From assembly GCA_964007475.1 (NCBI GenBank), contig OZ023273.1, forward strand, positions 68,652,445 through 68,716,444: a DNA stretch of 64,000 bases. The letters are read 5' to 3'. The stretch is from Hybos culiciformis (lineage: Eukaryota; Arthropoda; Insecta; Diptera; Hybotidae). The notes beneath the pieces are model-generated. The model made no database searches, had not been told where the DNA came from, and saw only the letters and a program-made list of their open reading frames with translations. This document shows, piece by piece, positions 1 through 10,906 of the stretch. Position 1 is the stretch's first letter; every line of letters starts with the position of its first letter. A program made the position numbers and the translations under genes.

Positions 1-1446
1 AAGTGAAAAAACCTCGTTCTGATTCAAAGATAAATCAAAATCTAAAGAGGAAGATAAAATACGTAGATCTGATTTCACGAAAAAAAGAGTTGCCCATGTG
101 TGTCATCAAAAATTGTGGCGAAACCATTTAAAATACCGTCACCTGTTAAATCATCATATTCTTCATCATCAAAATCATTTGTTGCCAAAAAAATAAGACT
201 ACTACTACTACTTACAGCAAATCCAGTGAAAGTAAATCTGTGCTAAGCATCAAATTTTAAAATATTTTAAATTTACTTAATACCTTTTTTTATTATTATT
301 TTTTCAGGTTTCAAATTTATTGGACCCGAATGCGGCTTTGAAATATTTAGATTCTAGCATATTTTTAGATTTACCTACACCTACTATATCAATTTCAAAT
401 AATTATAAACCAATGCCATTAAATCCAACTGTAATGGAATGCACATATTTAACAAGTTCAACATATTTAAACAAGTTGCACCCCCCACCACCAAGCCCCA
501 GATGATGAAGCATTACAACATGGAGTTTCATTTAAGACTATGAGGTATATTATATACACACTTTTTTAATTTGAATTATTAAATAATAAAATTAAATTTA
601 TTTATTTTTCTCTATTTAGAACAAAAATATATTCTGGCATAAGAACCGGAAAACTTTTTCAACCTGTAGGTATGTATTCGTATTTTACGAAAAAATATCG
701 ACTGTAAGATATTACTAAAAAAAAGTAGAAAAAATAATTACTTATTATATATATACATATTTTTTTTTAGGTCTAGAATACACTGGAGGCGTTCCATTTG
801 ATATTCATAAACCAATTTTGGAAAGAGCGCCACCTCATCAGTTAGCAGTTTTCCAGTTTTCGAAGAATACAACTTATTTATTGGAAGATAGTGACTGTTT
901 ATTGGAACAACATGTCAATAGAAATTATAACAAAAGGAAATGTATGTATTAATCAAATTAACTTATATAAGTTCATTGGTACAAATAAAACCCTATTCTG
1001 AATATCCAAATTTACGAACGATATTAAAAGATATTTTTTTTTGTCTAATTTAGCGGTTCTTTACACCAAGAGAACAAATTAGACATTTTAACAAAAAAAG
1101 TTCCGACATTCTCGGAAAGAAATTAGCTTATGTGGATATTATGGTTAATCCTCCTCGAAATATTATTAGTGGGAACTCCAGCAAGCCAGGTTACTTTATT
1201 GCATAGCCGAGTTTCAAGTGCAACTAAATTTGGTGATGTGAGATTAAGAGTTGCAGCTAGTGAACGAGATAATGCTCAAATTGGTAAGTTCTTTTTAGTA
1301 TGTCCTCGTTGAAACTTCTCGATAAAAATAATGTCTAATAAAAACCGTGAATAATTTTATTAATCGTCTTTTTTTCCAGCTACGGTTCACAAACGAAAAA
1401 GGCATTCTTAATGGCACAAACTTATTCAAAGAACGTCGTCGTTAAT
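1..1446 (+). pseudogene. Remnant of a multi-exon gene of unknown family, left copy
   Basis: I do not recognise the family. Exon-like blocks with AG/GT borders read on the plus strand: a Ser-rich piece near 150-240, a block after the AG at about 306 (starting VSNLLDPNAALKY), a block ending in SFKTM near 540, one at 620-668 (KIYSGIRTGKLFQP), one from 771 (GLEYTGGVPFDIHKP) and one from about 1,052 (FFTPREQIRHF). The reading frame shifts in the C-run at about 480-490 and again near the A-run at about 190. From about 1,120 the sequence departs from its inverted copy at 22,090-23,270 and continues into two more exon-like pieces (to 1,312, and 1,380-1,446). About 66 bp present in the right copy near 22,290 are missing here, with TTATA at both edges of the deletion. 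Frameshifts and loss of sequence make a working protein unlikely. The gene extends left of the window. Confidence 0.6.
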
Positions 1447-2218
1447 AGTCAACATTTTTAAATAATCAATGCATTTTCAATGATTTTAGAATTAAGTAAA
1501 CTTTATATTTTTTACTTTTTGGTTTAATAAAATCTGGTGTAAATGTCTTTTTTTAAATTAACAGAAGAATAAATAGAGAATTCCAAGATAACTCAAAAAA
1601 TTCCAGAAATTTTATTTTATTTTTAGGATTTGTACTCAATATGGTGTGAAAGCGTAATGAAAATATTGGGTAAATAACTATTATTTTCATTTATATGATA
1701 AGTTTTAAATTAGATAATTTACTTAAATAAATGTAGGCATAAATATTTAGTATTGGAAGTTTTTTTGAACATTTGAGAAATCAAAAGATAAGTCGAACAT
1801 CGAAAATCTTAAAATCGTATTATTTATAGGGCCAGTTTTCAACTTTTAAAACCTAAAAAAGATAAAATAATCAATAAAAAAAATTAATTGACTAAAAATA
1901 TTTTTTATTTTCTAAGTATTTTGCGAAATGATCTATAACATTCTGAACATTTAAATCTCTTAGTTATTTTACTTTCATTTGTTTCATAGTCACAGAATTT
2001 TTTTTTTATATATACTATATTGCTATTATGCTTCAATCTAAAATGACCTTTTAATCTCTCGAACGCAGTAAATTTAATGATGTGAATGTGGATTCTTTGT
2101 TGAGATCTGAATAGCTGATAGGATTTGCCTCCTGGTTTTAATACGGCCCCTAAAATAAAAAATTCATGTAGCAATTAATAATTTCATGTCATGTAGCAAT
2201 TAATAATTAAAAAAAAAA
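1447..2218. other. AT-rich spacer with one zinc-finger-like exon remnant
   Basis: No intact gene is visible. The only coding-like signal is on the minus strand (about 1,905-2,174), listed separately. The rest is AT-rich sequence with no repeat edge that I can place. Confidence 0.5.
1905..2174 (-). pseudogene. Exon-like fragment with half a C2H2-type finger
   Basis: An 89-codon minus-strand frame crosses a 3' splice-like sequence (TTTTAG at about 2,150). It continues as AVLKPGGKSYQLFRSQQRI and ends with KRFKCSECYRSF, which resembles the first half of a C2H2 zinc finger (CxxC then F) with no matching histidines. The start of the block resembles another minus-strand exon-like block at 9,060-9,128 (LIFQPGRILQLKP), so both may derive from the same source gene or repeat. 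Function is unknown. It could be chance in a low-complexity region, but the splice-like border and shared opening argue for a remnant. Confidence 0.3.
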
Positions 2219-5163
2219 AAAATTAAAAATTTACAAAACATGTACAGATACTTCGAATTTTGGAACCCTTCCCGTGAATTCGCATTGATGCCACTTTGCA
2301 CAAGGTTGGCCTAGAGTCCACTTCACATGTTCCAATCCCTGGATTTTATTCCCAGATCGGAAGTCATCTAGCAATTGACCCTTTTATTTAAAAAATGTAT
2401 GGACACCTTGACTTTTCGAACCCTTCCCGTGAATTCGCATTGATGCCACTTTGCACAAGGTTGGTCTAGGTTCCACTTCACATGTTCCAATCCCTGGATT
2501 TTATTCCCAGGTCGGAAGTCATGTACCAAATAATAATTAAAAAAAAAAAAAATTAAAAATTTACAAAACATGTACAGATACTTCGAATTTTGGAACCCTT
2601 CCAGTGAATTCGCATTGATGCCACTTTGCACAAGGTTAGTCTAGGGTCCACTTCACATGGTCCAATCCCTGGATTTTATTCCCAGGTCGGAAGTCATGTA
2701 CCAAATAATAATTTAAAAGAAAATAATTAAAAAATTTACAGAAAATGCACAGATACTTCGAATTTTTGAACCCTTCCCGTGAATTCGCATTGATGCCACT
2801 TTGCACAAGGTTGGCCTAGGGTCCACTTCACATGTTCCAATCCCTGGATTTTATTCCCAGGTCGGAAGTCATGTAGCAATTAACCCTTTTATTTAAAAAA
2901 AAAAAAGTAAAAATTTACAGAACATGTGCAGATACTTCGAATTTTGGAACCCTTCCCGTGAATTCGCATTGATGCCACTTTGCACAAGGTTAGTCTAGGG
3001 TCCACTTCACATGTTCCAATCCCTGGATTTTATTCCCAGGTCGGAAGTCATGTAGCAAATAATAATTAAAAAAAAAAAAAATTAAAAATTTACAGAAAAT
3101 GTGCAGATACTTCGAATTTTGGAACCCTTCCCGTGAATTCGCATTGATGCCACTTTGCACAAGGTTGGCCTAGGGTCCACTTCACATGTTCCAATCCCTG
3201 GATTTTATTCCCAGGTCGGAAGTCATGTAGCAATTGACCCTTTTATTTAAAAAAAAAAAAAGTAAAAATTTACAGAACATGTACAGATACTTCGAATTTT
3301 GGAACCCTTCCCGTGAATTCGCATTGATGCCCCTTTGCACAAGGTTGGCCTAGGATCCACTTCACATGTTCCAATCCCTGGATTTTATTCCCAGGTCGGA
3401 AGTCATGTAGCAAATAATAATTAAAAAAAAAAAATTAAAAAATTTACAGAAAATGTGCAGATACTTCGAATTTTGGAACCCTTCCCGTGAATTCGCATTG
3501 ATGCCACTTTGCACAAGGTTGGCCTAGGGTCCACTTCACATGTTCCAATCCCTGGATTTTATTCCCAGGTCGGAAGTCATGTAGCAATTGACCCTTTTAT
3601 TTAAAAAAAAAAAAATTAAAAAATTTACAGAAAATGTGCAGATACTTCGAATTTTGGAACCCTTCCCGTGAATTCGCATTGATGCCACTTTGCACAAGGT
3701 TGGCCCAGAGTCCACTTCACATGTTCCAATCCCTGGATTTTATTCCCAGGTCGGAAGTCATGTAGCAAATAATAATTAAAAAAATTAAAAATTTACAGAA
3801 AATGTGCAGATACTTCGAATTTTGGAACCCTTCCCGTGAATTCGCATTGATGCCACTTTGCACAAGGTTGGCCTAGGGTCCACTTCACATGTTCCAATCC
3901 CTGGATTTTATTCCCAGGTCGGAAGTCATCTAGCAAATAATAATTTAAAAAAAAAAAAGTAAAAATTTACAGAACATGTGCAGATACTTCGAATTTTGGA
4001 ACCCTTCCCGTGAATTCGCATTGATGCCACTTTGCACAAGGTTGGCCTAGGGTCCACTTCACATGTTCCAATCCCTGGATTTTATTCCCAGGTCGGAAGT
4101 CATGTACCAAATAATAATTAAAAAAAAAAAAAATTAAAAATTTACAAAACATGTACAGATACTTCGAATTTTGGAACCCTTCCAGTGAATTCGCATTGAT
4201 GCCACTTTGCACAAGGTTAGTCTAGGGTCCACTTCACATGGTCCAATCCCTGGATTTTATTCCCAGGTCGGAAGTCATGTACCAAATAATAATTTAAAAG
4301 AAAATAATTAAAAAATTTACAGAAAATGCACAGATACTTCGAATTTTGGAACCCTTCCAGTGAATTCGCATTGATGCCACTTTGCACAAGGTTAGTCTAG
4401 GGTCCACTTCACATGTTCCAATCCCTGGATTTTATTCCCAGGTCGGAAGTCATCTAGCAAATAATAATTTAAAAAAAAAAAAGTAAAAATTTACAGAACA
4501 TGTACAGATACTTCGAATTTTGGAACCCTTCCAGTGAATTCGCATTGATGCCACTTTGCACAAGGTTAGTCTAGGGTCCACTTCACATGTTCCAATCCCT
4601 GGATTTTATTCCCAGGTCGGAAGTCATCTAGCAAATAATAATTTAAAAAAAAAAAAGTAAAAATTTACAGAACATGTGCAGATACTTCGAATTTTGGAAC
4701 CCTTCCCGTGAATTCGCATTGATGCCACTTTGCACAAGGTTGGCCTAGGGTCCACTTCACATGTTCCAATCCCTGGATTTTATTCCCAGGTCGGAAGTCA
4801 TGTACCAAATAATAATTAAAAAAAAAAAAAATTAAAAATTTACAAAACATGTACAGATACTTCGAATTTTGGAACCCTTCCAGTGAATTCGCATTGATGC
4901 CACTTTGCACAAGGTTAGTCTAGGGTCCACTTCACATGGTCCAATCCCTGGATTTTATTCCCAGGTCGGAAGTCATGTACCAAATAATAATTAAAAAAAA
5001 AAAAAATTAAAAATTTACAAAACATGTACAGATACTTCGAATTTTGGAACCCTTCCAGTGAATTCGCATTGATGCCACTTTGCACAAGGTTAGTCTAGGG
5101 TCCACTTCACATGTTCCAATCCCTGGATTTTATTCCCAGGTCGGAAGTCATGTAGCAATTGAC
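2219..5163. repeat. Satellite array, ~175-bp monomer, about 16-17 units
   Basis: Head-to-tail units of 168-181 bp (most 174-175) each carry a GC-richer core (TTCGAATTTTGGAACCCTTC, GAATTCGCATTGATGCC, CCCTGGATTTTATTCCCAG) and an A-rich linker. Between about 2,700 and 3,770 two linker types strictly alternate (a CCCTTTTATTT type and an AATAATAATT type), giving a two-unit higher-order repeat. The segments at 3,967-4,212 and 4,665-4,910 encode the same 81-residue frame and lie 698 bp apart, which is four monomers and implies a four-unit block duplication. Small open frames here follow from periodicity and are not genes. Inverted units of the same family lie at 23,720-23,990. Confidence 0.95.
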
Positions 5164-5400
5164 CCTTTTGTTCAAGTAATTCTTGTATGTTGCTGAATTC
5201 CCGAAATGTATCTTATTTATTTATTGCAACATCTTCGCATCATTTTGCGATTTTTTATTGGCAATTTAGAGTTGGCGTTGATTTATATTTTAATTCAAGT
5301 TGTCAATTTTGTTGTTTATTTACATTTTAATTTTTTCTTTATTTACATTTTTTTTTTTTTATTTTAAAGAAAAATAAATTTTTAAAAAAATACCTAACAA
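5163..5400. repeat. Array-edge module, inverted copy at 23,460-23,710
   Basis: Immediately after the last satellite unit is a non-satellite segment (ATTCCCGAAATGTATCTTAT, CATCTTCGCATCATTTTGCG). It recurs as its reverse complement at about 23,460-23,710, again directly beside satellite units. The satellite and this segment therefore travel together as one repeat module. Confidence 0.85.
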
Positions 5401-6059
5401 TAAATATTTTTTTTTTAAATTTTTTTTAAATTCTTTTTAAAATTCTTTTTAAAATTAAAAATGAATAGGTATAATAATGAATATTCAAATTCAACTATTA
5501 ATTTGTAGCAAGAAGCAAGGGCCTTTTTTTATGACATATAGATCCAGAACCAGCACCTCTTTAATGTATGCAATGTACCTATGATTTATGAAGGAAAATA
5601 ATTGGAAACTTTAAATCCGGTAGGGTGTAAGGAATCTACATTGTACAAATTGCATTTTGGAATATTACCAGGATTTTTGTGAAATATTTGCGTACTATCG
5701 TAATTCATAATAACCCTCCGGCTCCAGATTCTTCAAAAAATTGTCTATTTTTTTTTTTTCTTATACTTAGGTAACCGAAAATTAGTTTTTGACTTTTAGT
5801 CATTCATCATAACAAATTTTTGAAACCTTTTATGCACCATATTCCTAACTAACTACCTAACTTTATTTAAGTTTTCAACCGATCTTTTACTTTGCATGTC
5901 ATCAAGTATTATATACCTATACCTACCTAACTAGGAAAGAATTAAGAATAAAATAATGTTTATGGGTAATTTTTATTTATTTTTTCTTGGCATTTTAGGC
6001 TTAAGATATTTTAGAAAAAATCCGTTTACATAAATCTAAAATGTTTTTGGATGATGTAT
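5401..6059. other. No supported gene
   Basis: AT-rich sequence. Short plus-strand coding-like words near 5,465-5,560 are interrupted by stops and could be another gene remnant, but I cannot identify it. Confidence 0.4.
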
Positions 6060-6459
6060 GCTATACAAAATATACATTTTCATTTAATGTCTTATGTATT
6101 GCATTCAATGGACGATCAATTGGATGAAAAAATTTAAAATAGTTTAAATTTAACAGAAATGAAAGCAATCCATAATTCGTACGTTAAAACAATATATGAA
6201 CATTGTTTTTTAACTGAAAATTATAGTGATATTAAAATTGGAATTCAACAATTACTTAATTTGGTGTTTGTTTTACGAATTGAATGGAATGATTGCATCA
6301 AAAGAGTAGAAAATTAATTAAAAAACGAAAGTGATTCCAATTATATATTATTGTCTCGTATTGAATCAATTGAACAAACGTACATTCGATGTCATCAGTA
6401 TTTAGCTAAAACATTGAACAGTGAAGTTTATATAAAACAAAATGCATTTGGTATTTATA
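6060..6459 (+). pseudogene. TUBGCP5: TUBGCP5-like gamma-tubulin complex C-terminal fragment
   Basis: Read from 6,060 the plus strand gives HFHLMSYVLHSMDDQLDEKI, a stop, then SLNLTEMKAIHNSYVKTIYE, LLNLVFVLRIEWND, a second stop, and finally LLSRIESIEQTYIRCHQYLA. The order and spacing match the C-terminal Spc97/Spc98 (GCP) domain, closest to gamma-tubulin complex protein 5. In the family this domain helps seat gamma-tubulin in the ring complex that nucleates microtubules. Two in-frame TAA codons interrupt about 133 codons, and neither the N-terminal grip1 part nor flanking exons are visible nearby, so this is a non-functional piece. It could have moved as a captured exon or as a retrocopy; no poly-A tail or target duplication is evident. 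The family call rests on remembered motif order, not on a search. Confidence 0.7.
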
Positions 6460-8395
6460 TATCCTACATTTTTTAATAAGATTGGAAATTTTATAAAATT
6501 ATTTTTAATAACTTATTTCCAAATAAAATAATATTGTCTTGTCAGATTTCATATTATCCATTTCTATATAATTAAAGTTCCTATGGTAATATTATAAAAA
6601 AAATTAAATAAAAAATCCCTTGTTCATCTAATGTCAGTTTCTTGAAAATAAAGAAACAAATATCACATCACTATCATCAAAAAATATGTAGTCTATAAAA
6701 AATTACTATCAACAAGTTTATGTCAACAAAAGATTGCCTCGTCCATCAGCACCCATTCATTTATTTTATTTTTCCTGTGAGGTAGTTTAGAAAAAAATAA
6801 GTATATTCTTAAATTTGCTAAAGAAGAATCAATACATTAATATCTGGCGAGCCATTCTCTTGATGACAAGCAATTTATTCCCAAGTGAATTTCTGTAGAT
6901 TACATATTTTTTGATATCACTAACTAATTTATTTACATAATCTGAATGAGACAAGATTTAATTACAAAATCTCAATATGACAAGATTTATATGTTACTAT
7001 ATAATAGAGATTATAAAAATACTATTTTAATTAACATGAAAATACTACTTTTAGTTTCTGGATTGAGTGCAGCCTTCAACACCAGTATTCCATATTGACA
7101 AATTGAAAATAATTAATTTTATTTGATTTATTAAAAGCATGATAAAATATTTTTTTTCAAATTTGATTCAAAAACCGTTTTAAACTATTATAAAGTCAAA
7201 TCCGGAAATTATTTTTCATTCAAAACCTCAAGGCAAGTTTTTAGTTCATAATGACATAAAACTAGACTTGATTACATTAATATTAAGTGTTCTAATCTGT
7301 TGCAAAAAATTATCGTATTGCCAGAAAAAATCACAATTTTTGTAAGAGTTTTCTAGCACTTAATTTTAACCGGTTCTTAAAAATGTATACACTTAAAAAC
7401 TAAAAACCTGTCTTGTGGTCTAAAACGGCTTTTAAATCAAAATTTACAAAAAAACGAGATCCTCTTAATGTACATTGTACAAATTAATTTCAAATATTAT
7501 ATTTGGTTGAATAAAATAAGTTGAATAAAATTTTAGGGTTGTTTTAATTACTTGCCAACTAACAGATTTATAATACTTACTTCGATTGATATTAACAAAT
7601 TTTTAAGTCGTAAAACTAATAAAATAATAAAATTTTGAAAAAGATATGAATTTATCTTATCAATATATATATATATATATTATACAATAATAATGTAAGT
7701 ACACTAGTGGGCATCGTTCTTTTTTCACAACTTCGTTTTTAATTTAAAAATTCATACGAAATTATTCCCAGAAACTTTAGCTATAAAATAATTGTTACAC
7801 AAAGTTGTGTTAGGAAATTAATGTCGTTAAATGCAAAATATAATATTTATTCTAATTCAAGTTTAATAATATTAGAAATGTATTTAATATTTTTCATCTG
7901 TTTTTGTTTTCTTTTGTATTATTAATCTTAACTAAAGTAAAAGATTTTTTTTGACATATTTAAAAAATTATATATAATCGTATTTATAATGAGAAGCAAC
8001 ATAGTAAAAAAAATCCAAGTAAAAAAGTTTTATTTATATGTTTATCTTCAACTTCAGAAAAAATTTCAAATCTAAAATAAGTCTGAGAAAATTTACATTT
8101 TTACAATTGATTCAAATTTACAAAAACCAATATAACAGATAGTTATTATCTATTATATTTCTAAATAAGAACCAAAATAGCCACATTTACATCAGCAACT
8201 ACCTATAAATTATGAATTTATGAAATTAATTTTGTTTTCGTTTTCCTTTTAATAATTTCAAATTTTAATCAGCTTTATGATTTTTTTTTCTGCTTCAATA
8301 GAATTTTTTTTATAAATAGAGTTTGTTGAAATATAAAATCGAAAAATAAAAGGTTATACAAAAGTTTTAATTTATAAAAATGTGGAAAATTATTA
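6460..8395. other. AT-rich spacer, nothing recognised
   Basis: No frame longer than about 60 codons and no recognisable motif on either strand. A short (AT)n run occurs near 7,660-7,685. Confidence 0.5.
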
Positions 8396-8404
8396 GCCTG
8401 GTAT

Positions 8405-8955
8405 ATTGTCAGTTTCCCAGTCTAAGCTTAAATCCCTATCGCCGTTATTGTGTTCTGCATATTCTTTTTCAATTAAATTTGACCTAAATCGCAATTACTA
8501 ATGTCAATTTTACAACCAATTTATTTTTATTATCACCAACAGTTGCAAAAATTTTTTCATTTAAGAAATTTCTTAAAATATAATAACCGTAAAATGTGCA
8601 AAGATCAAGAAAATGAGTAGGAAGTATAGTAATTCAAGTTTAGCAGAAATGTCAATGATGAAATTTTTATATTTATTCTTATTATATTCTTTAATTAAAT
8701 CCATGTATTCTGAAAGATCATTATTAAATTTTATTATTACATAATGAACAAATTCAAATGATTTTGAAAGTTATTTAAAATTATCTAAATTAACTGTTGA
8801 TGTTGATGAGCTTTTAAAATTTGATTTTAATATTTCATATAATTGTTCAGTAGTTTTTTCATAAAGATTCACTCCTTTTTTTAAGTATTCAAATTCATTT
8901 ATAATTCGTTCACATAATTTCAATAAATCTTAAGAAGCTGTAGATGTGTCCATTT
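8405..8955 (-). pseudogene. Degenerate gene remnant of unknown family
   Basis: On the minus strand a frame opens at about 8,954 with MDTSTAS, then a stop, then DLLKLCERIINEFEYLKKGV and a helical lysine/glutamate-rich stretch. A second stop is followed by about 60 codons containing NNDLSEYMDLIKEYNKNKY. After a frame change it resumes as YAEHNNGDRDLSLDWETDN and stops at about 8,400. Two stops and at least one frameshift show that it is broken. I do not recognise the protein. The helical composition and acidic C-terminus with DWE are the only features visible. It lies in the block of orphan gene pieces between 1 and 23 kb. Confidence 0.45.
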
Positions 8956-9059
8956 TTTTTTTTGAACAGGTAGATATTCTAAAAATAAAATAAAGTTATT
9001 CGGTTTTAAAAATAATAAACCAAAAATATTAAAAATAATTCACAATGAATTTATAACGA

Positions 9060-9128
9060 GATTTATACCTAATAAAGTCATCGGTTTTAATTGTAGTATT
9101 CTTCCTGGTTGGAATATGAGCCCTAAAA
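9060..9128 (-). other. Orphan exon-like block
   Basis: A T-rich tract ending in TTTTTAG precedes about 55 minus-strand bases reading GLIFQPGRILQLKPMTLL, followed by a GTATAAAT donor-like site. It resembles the opening of the fragment at 1,905-2,174. Confidence 0.3.
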
Positions 9129-9263
9129 AAAAAATTAGTTAATATTTTTTCAAATGTTTGATATATTATATCAATGGTTCCAAGTAATAAGTTCGGTACT
9201 CAGAGTTTTCTCAATAGTAACTTTTTTAGTTACCAACTTGTGACTTGGGACCATCGATATTTA

Positions 9264-10055
9264 TTATTTGCCATTAGCAAGAAGAGTACTTACTGAGTAA
9301 TACTGGACATCGGTCTCAGCAGGTCGTTTTCCAGCATTTTTTTTGTAATTATTGTTTTTTTTTTTCTGTTGTTGTTGTTGTTGTTGTTGTTGTTTTTGTT
9401 GTTGTTGTGGTTGGCCTGGTTGGGTAAAAAAGAAGATGGGTTGGTAGGGTATAACTGATTCTTGTCTTAAATAATGATATTGCTGTGTGGGATTGTTGAG
9501 TGGAATTTGCTGTGGTGGTTGTGGCTGGAGATCTAGTTGTAACTGGGGTTGTTGTTGTTGAGGGTGGATATACTGTGGTTGTTGTTGTGGGTGGATATAC
9601 TGTGGTTGTTGTTGTGGGTGGATATACTGGTGTTGTGGTTCGGGTTGGAGTGGGGGTTGGGGTTGGAGTTGTGATTGGGGTTGGGGTTGGGGTTGGGGTT
9701 GGGGTTGGGGTTGGGGTTGGGGTTGGGGTTGGGGTTGGGGTTGGGGTTGGGGTTGGGGTTGGGGTTGGGGTTGGGGTTGGGGTTGTGATTGGGGTTGGGG
9801 TTGTGATTGGTTGTGTTTCAGGAAGGCCTGGAACAGCTTTTCTATTTCCGATGGGAGCGGTTGTTGTTGTTGTGGAAGCGAATGTTGTTGTGGAAGCGGT
9901 TGTTGTTGTTGTTGTTGTTCGGGCTGAAATTTTTCCTCCAAAGCCGCTATTTGGAGTTTCATTTCATCCAATTCTTTTCTTATCTTGCAATTTTCAATTT
10001 TTATTGTACTTAATTCCTTTGTAAGTTCGTCGAACTTTGTTCTTCGTAGAGCCAT
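9264..10055 (-). CDS. Q/P-rich repeat protein with N-terminal coiled coil
   Basis: An uninterrupted 263-codon frame. Residues 1 to about 45 form a charged heptad-like helix (starting MALRRTKFDELTKELSTIKI), probably a coiled coil. Then come polyglutamine runs, a QP-dipeptide stretch of about 55 residues encoded by the (GGGGTT)n complement, and four YIHPQQQ-type units. After more glutamine and lysine runs there is a basic C-terminus (KKNAGKRPAETDV). The start codon lies a few bases after a polypyrimidine tract ending in TAG (about 10,060-10,070), so this is probably a downstream exon of a gene with a 5' UTR intron. The non-repetitive ends keep frame with the repeats, which supports real coding use at least recently. 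The family is unknown, and a microsatellite fortuitously open in this frame is the main alternative. Confidence 0.45.
   Translation of the reverse strand: MALRRTKFDELTKELSTIKIENCKIRKELDEMKLQIAALEEKFQPEQQQQQQPLPQQHSLPQQQQPLPSEIEKLFQAFLKHNQSQPQPQSQPQPQPQPQPQPQPQPQPQPQPQPQPQPQPQPQPQPQSQLQPQPPLQPEPQHQYIHPQQQPQYIHPQQQPQYIHPQQQQPQLQLDLQPQPPQQIPLNNPTQQYHYLRQESVIPYQPIFFFTQPGQPQQQQKQQQQQQQQQKKKNNNYKKNAGKRPAETDVQYYSVSTLLANGK
9641..9815. repeat. (GGGGTT)n hexanucleotide tract
   Basis: About 25 near-perfect GGGGTT units on the plus strand, with a few GTGATT variants at the edges, inside the Q/P-rich frame. Four runs of four G within a short span meet the usual G-quadruplex pattern many times over. Confidence 0.9.
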
Positions 10056-10337
10056 AATCTAAAAAAAAAAAATTGAAAAATGGCGTGACTCCAGGAAATT
10101 CTACGAAATCGATAGTCTAAACTCAAGAAATGGAAGCCAATTCGGAACTGGCAAGATTATAATTTTAGGATTAATAAAAATTAAATTAAAATAAAATGTA
10201 CTTACCTTGCCTTTCAAAAGTTAAAGTTGACAAAAAATAAAAATTCAAAAAAAATTGTATTGCTTTATTTAAATCTCGTGTGAACATGAAACATGAAAAA
10301 TAAACGGTTATATAAAATTTAGAATAACCGCCTGGGC

Positions 10338-10397
10338 AAACTCGACGCGACGGACGAGACGGACGCGACGCAAACGTTAATGACGCGAAAGACGTTA

Positions 10398-10466
<69 letters not shown>

Positions 10467-10906
10467 TATTATACTGTATTATATTAGACGTAAGCAACGT
10501 CGTAGAACAAAAAGTAGGCTGTTGTAAACAAAGCTATTTTAATTTTTATACTGTTTAAAAAAAAAGAACGGAAATATATTTTGCAAACTTAAATTAAACA
10601 AAAAATTATTTAATTTTTTTTACATTTTCTATTAATTTTTCCTCAAAACTTTCGAAACTCAAGTCGTTAATAATTTATAAAATAAAAATGGTTATTTCCA
10701 ATTTCCCGAGGTTTTTTGTTACATTTCTTTCATTTCTTCAGGGCATTAAAAAGAATGATTTGATCATGAAATACATTTTACTTTAGCGTCGTTAACATCG
10801 CGTAAGTAACGTTAACGTCGAGACTGTTCGCGTCCATACATATTAATATATTTAATATTTCTTGCGTGATTTGCATCGTGTCCGTCGCGTGCGTCACGTC
10901 GAGTTT
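10338..10906. mobile_element. MITE-like element with GC-rich inverted ends
   Basis: Left end AAACTCGACGCGACGGACGA and right end, read inward on the other strand, AAACTCGACGTGACGCACGC match at most positions over about 30 bp. They stand out as CpG-rich sequence in an AT-rich region. The interior is AT-rich and holds a long (AT)n tract. I could not fix a target-site duplication, so the exact ends may lie a few bases outside these coordinates and the superfamily is open. Confidence 0.6.
10400..10466. repeat. (AT)n microsatellite
   Basis: About 33 uninterrupted AT dinucleotides inside the CpG-ended element. Confidence 0.95.

Noticed and set aside
2368..4910. Open frames of 81-87 codons in the satellite
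   Set aside because: The same peptide recurs every few monomers because the repeat period keeps phase; this is satellite, not coding.
2219..5163. CRISPR-like array
   Set aside because: Units are ~175 bp with homologous linkers rather than unique spacers, and the DNA is eukaryotic.
9641..9815. (GGGGTT)n as an internal telomere
   Set aside because: The common arthropod telomere repeat is TTAGG. The tract is short, embedded in an open frame and edged by variants, so an expanded microsatellite is simpler.
9500..10024. 174-codon valine/glycine-rich plus-strand frame
   Set aside because: It is the complement of the Q/P-rich frame over the (GGGGTT)n tract; valine-glycine repeats arise from the hexanucleotide.
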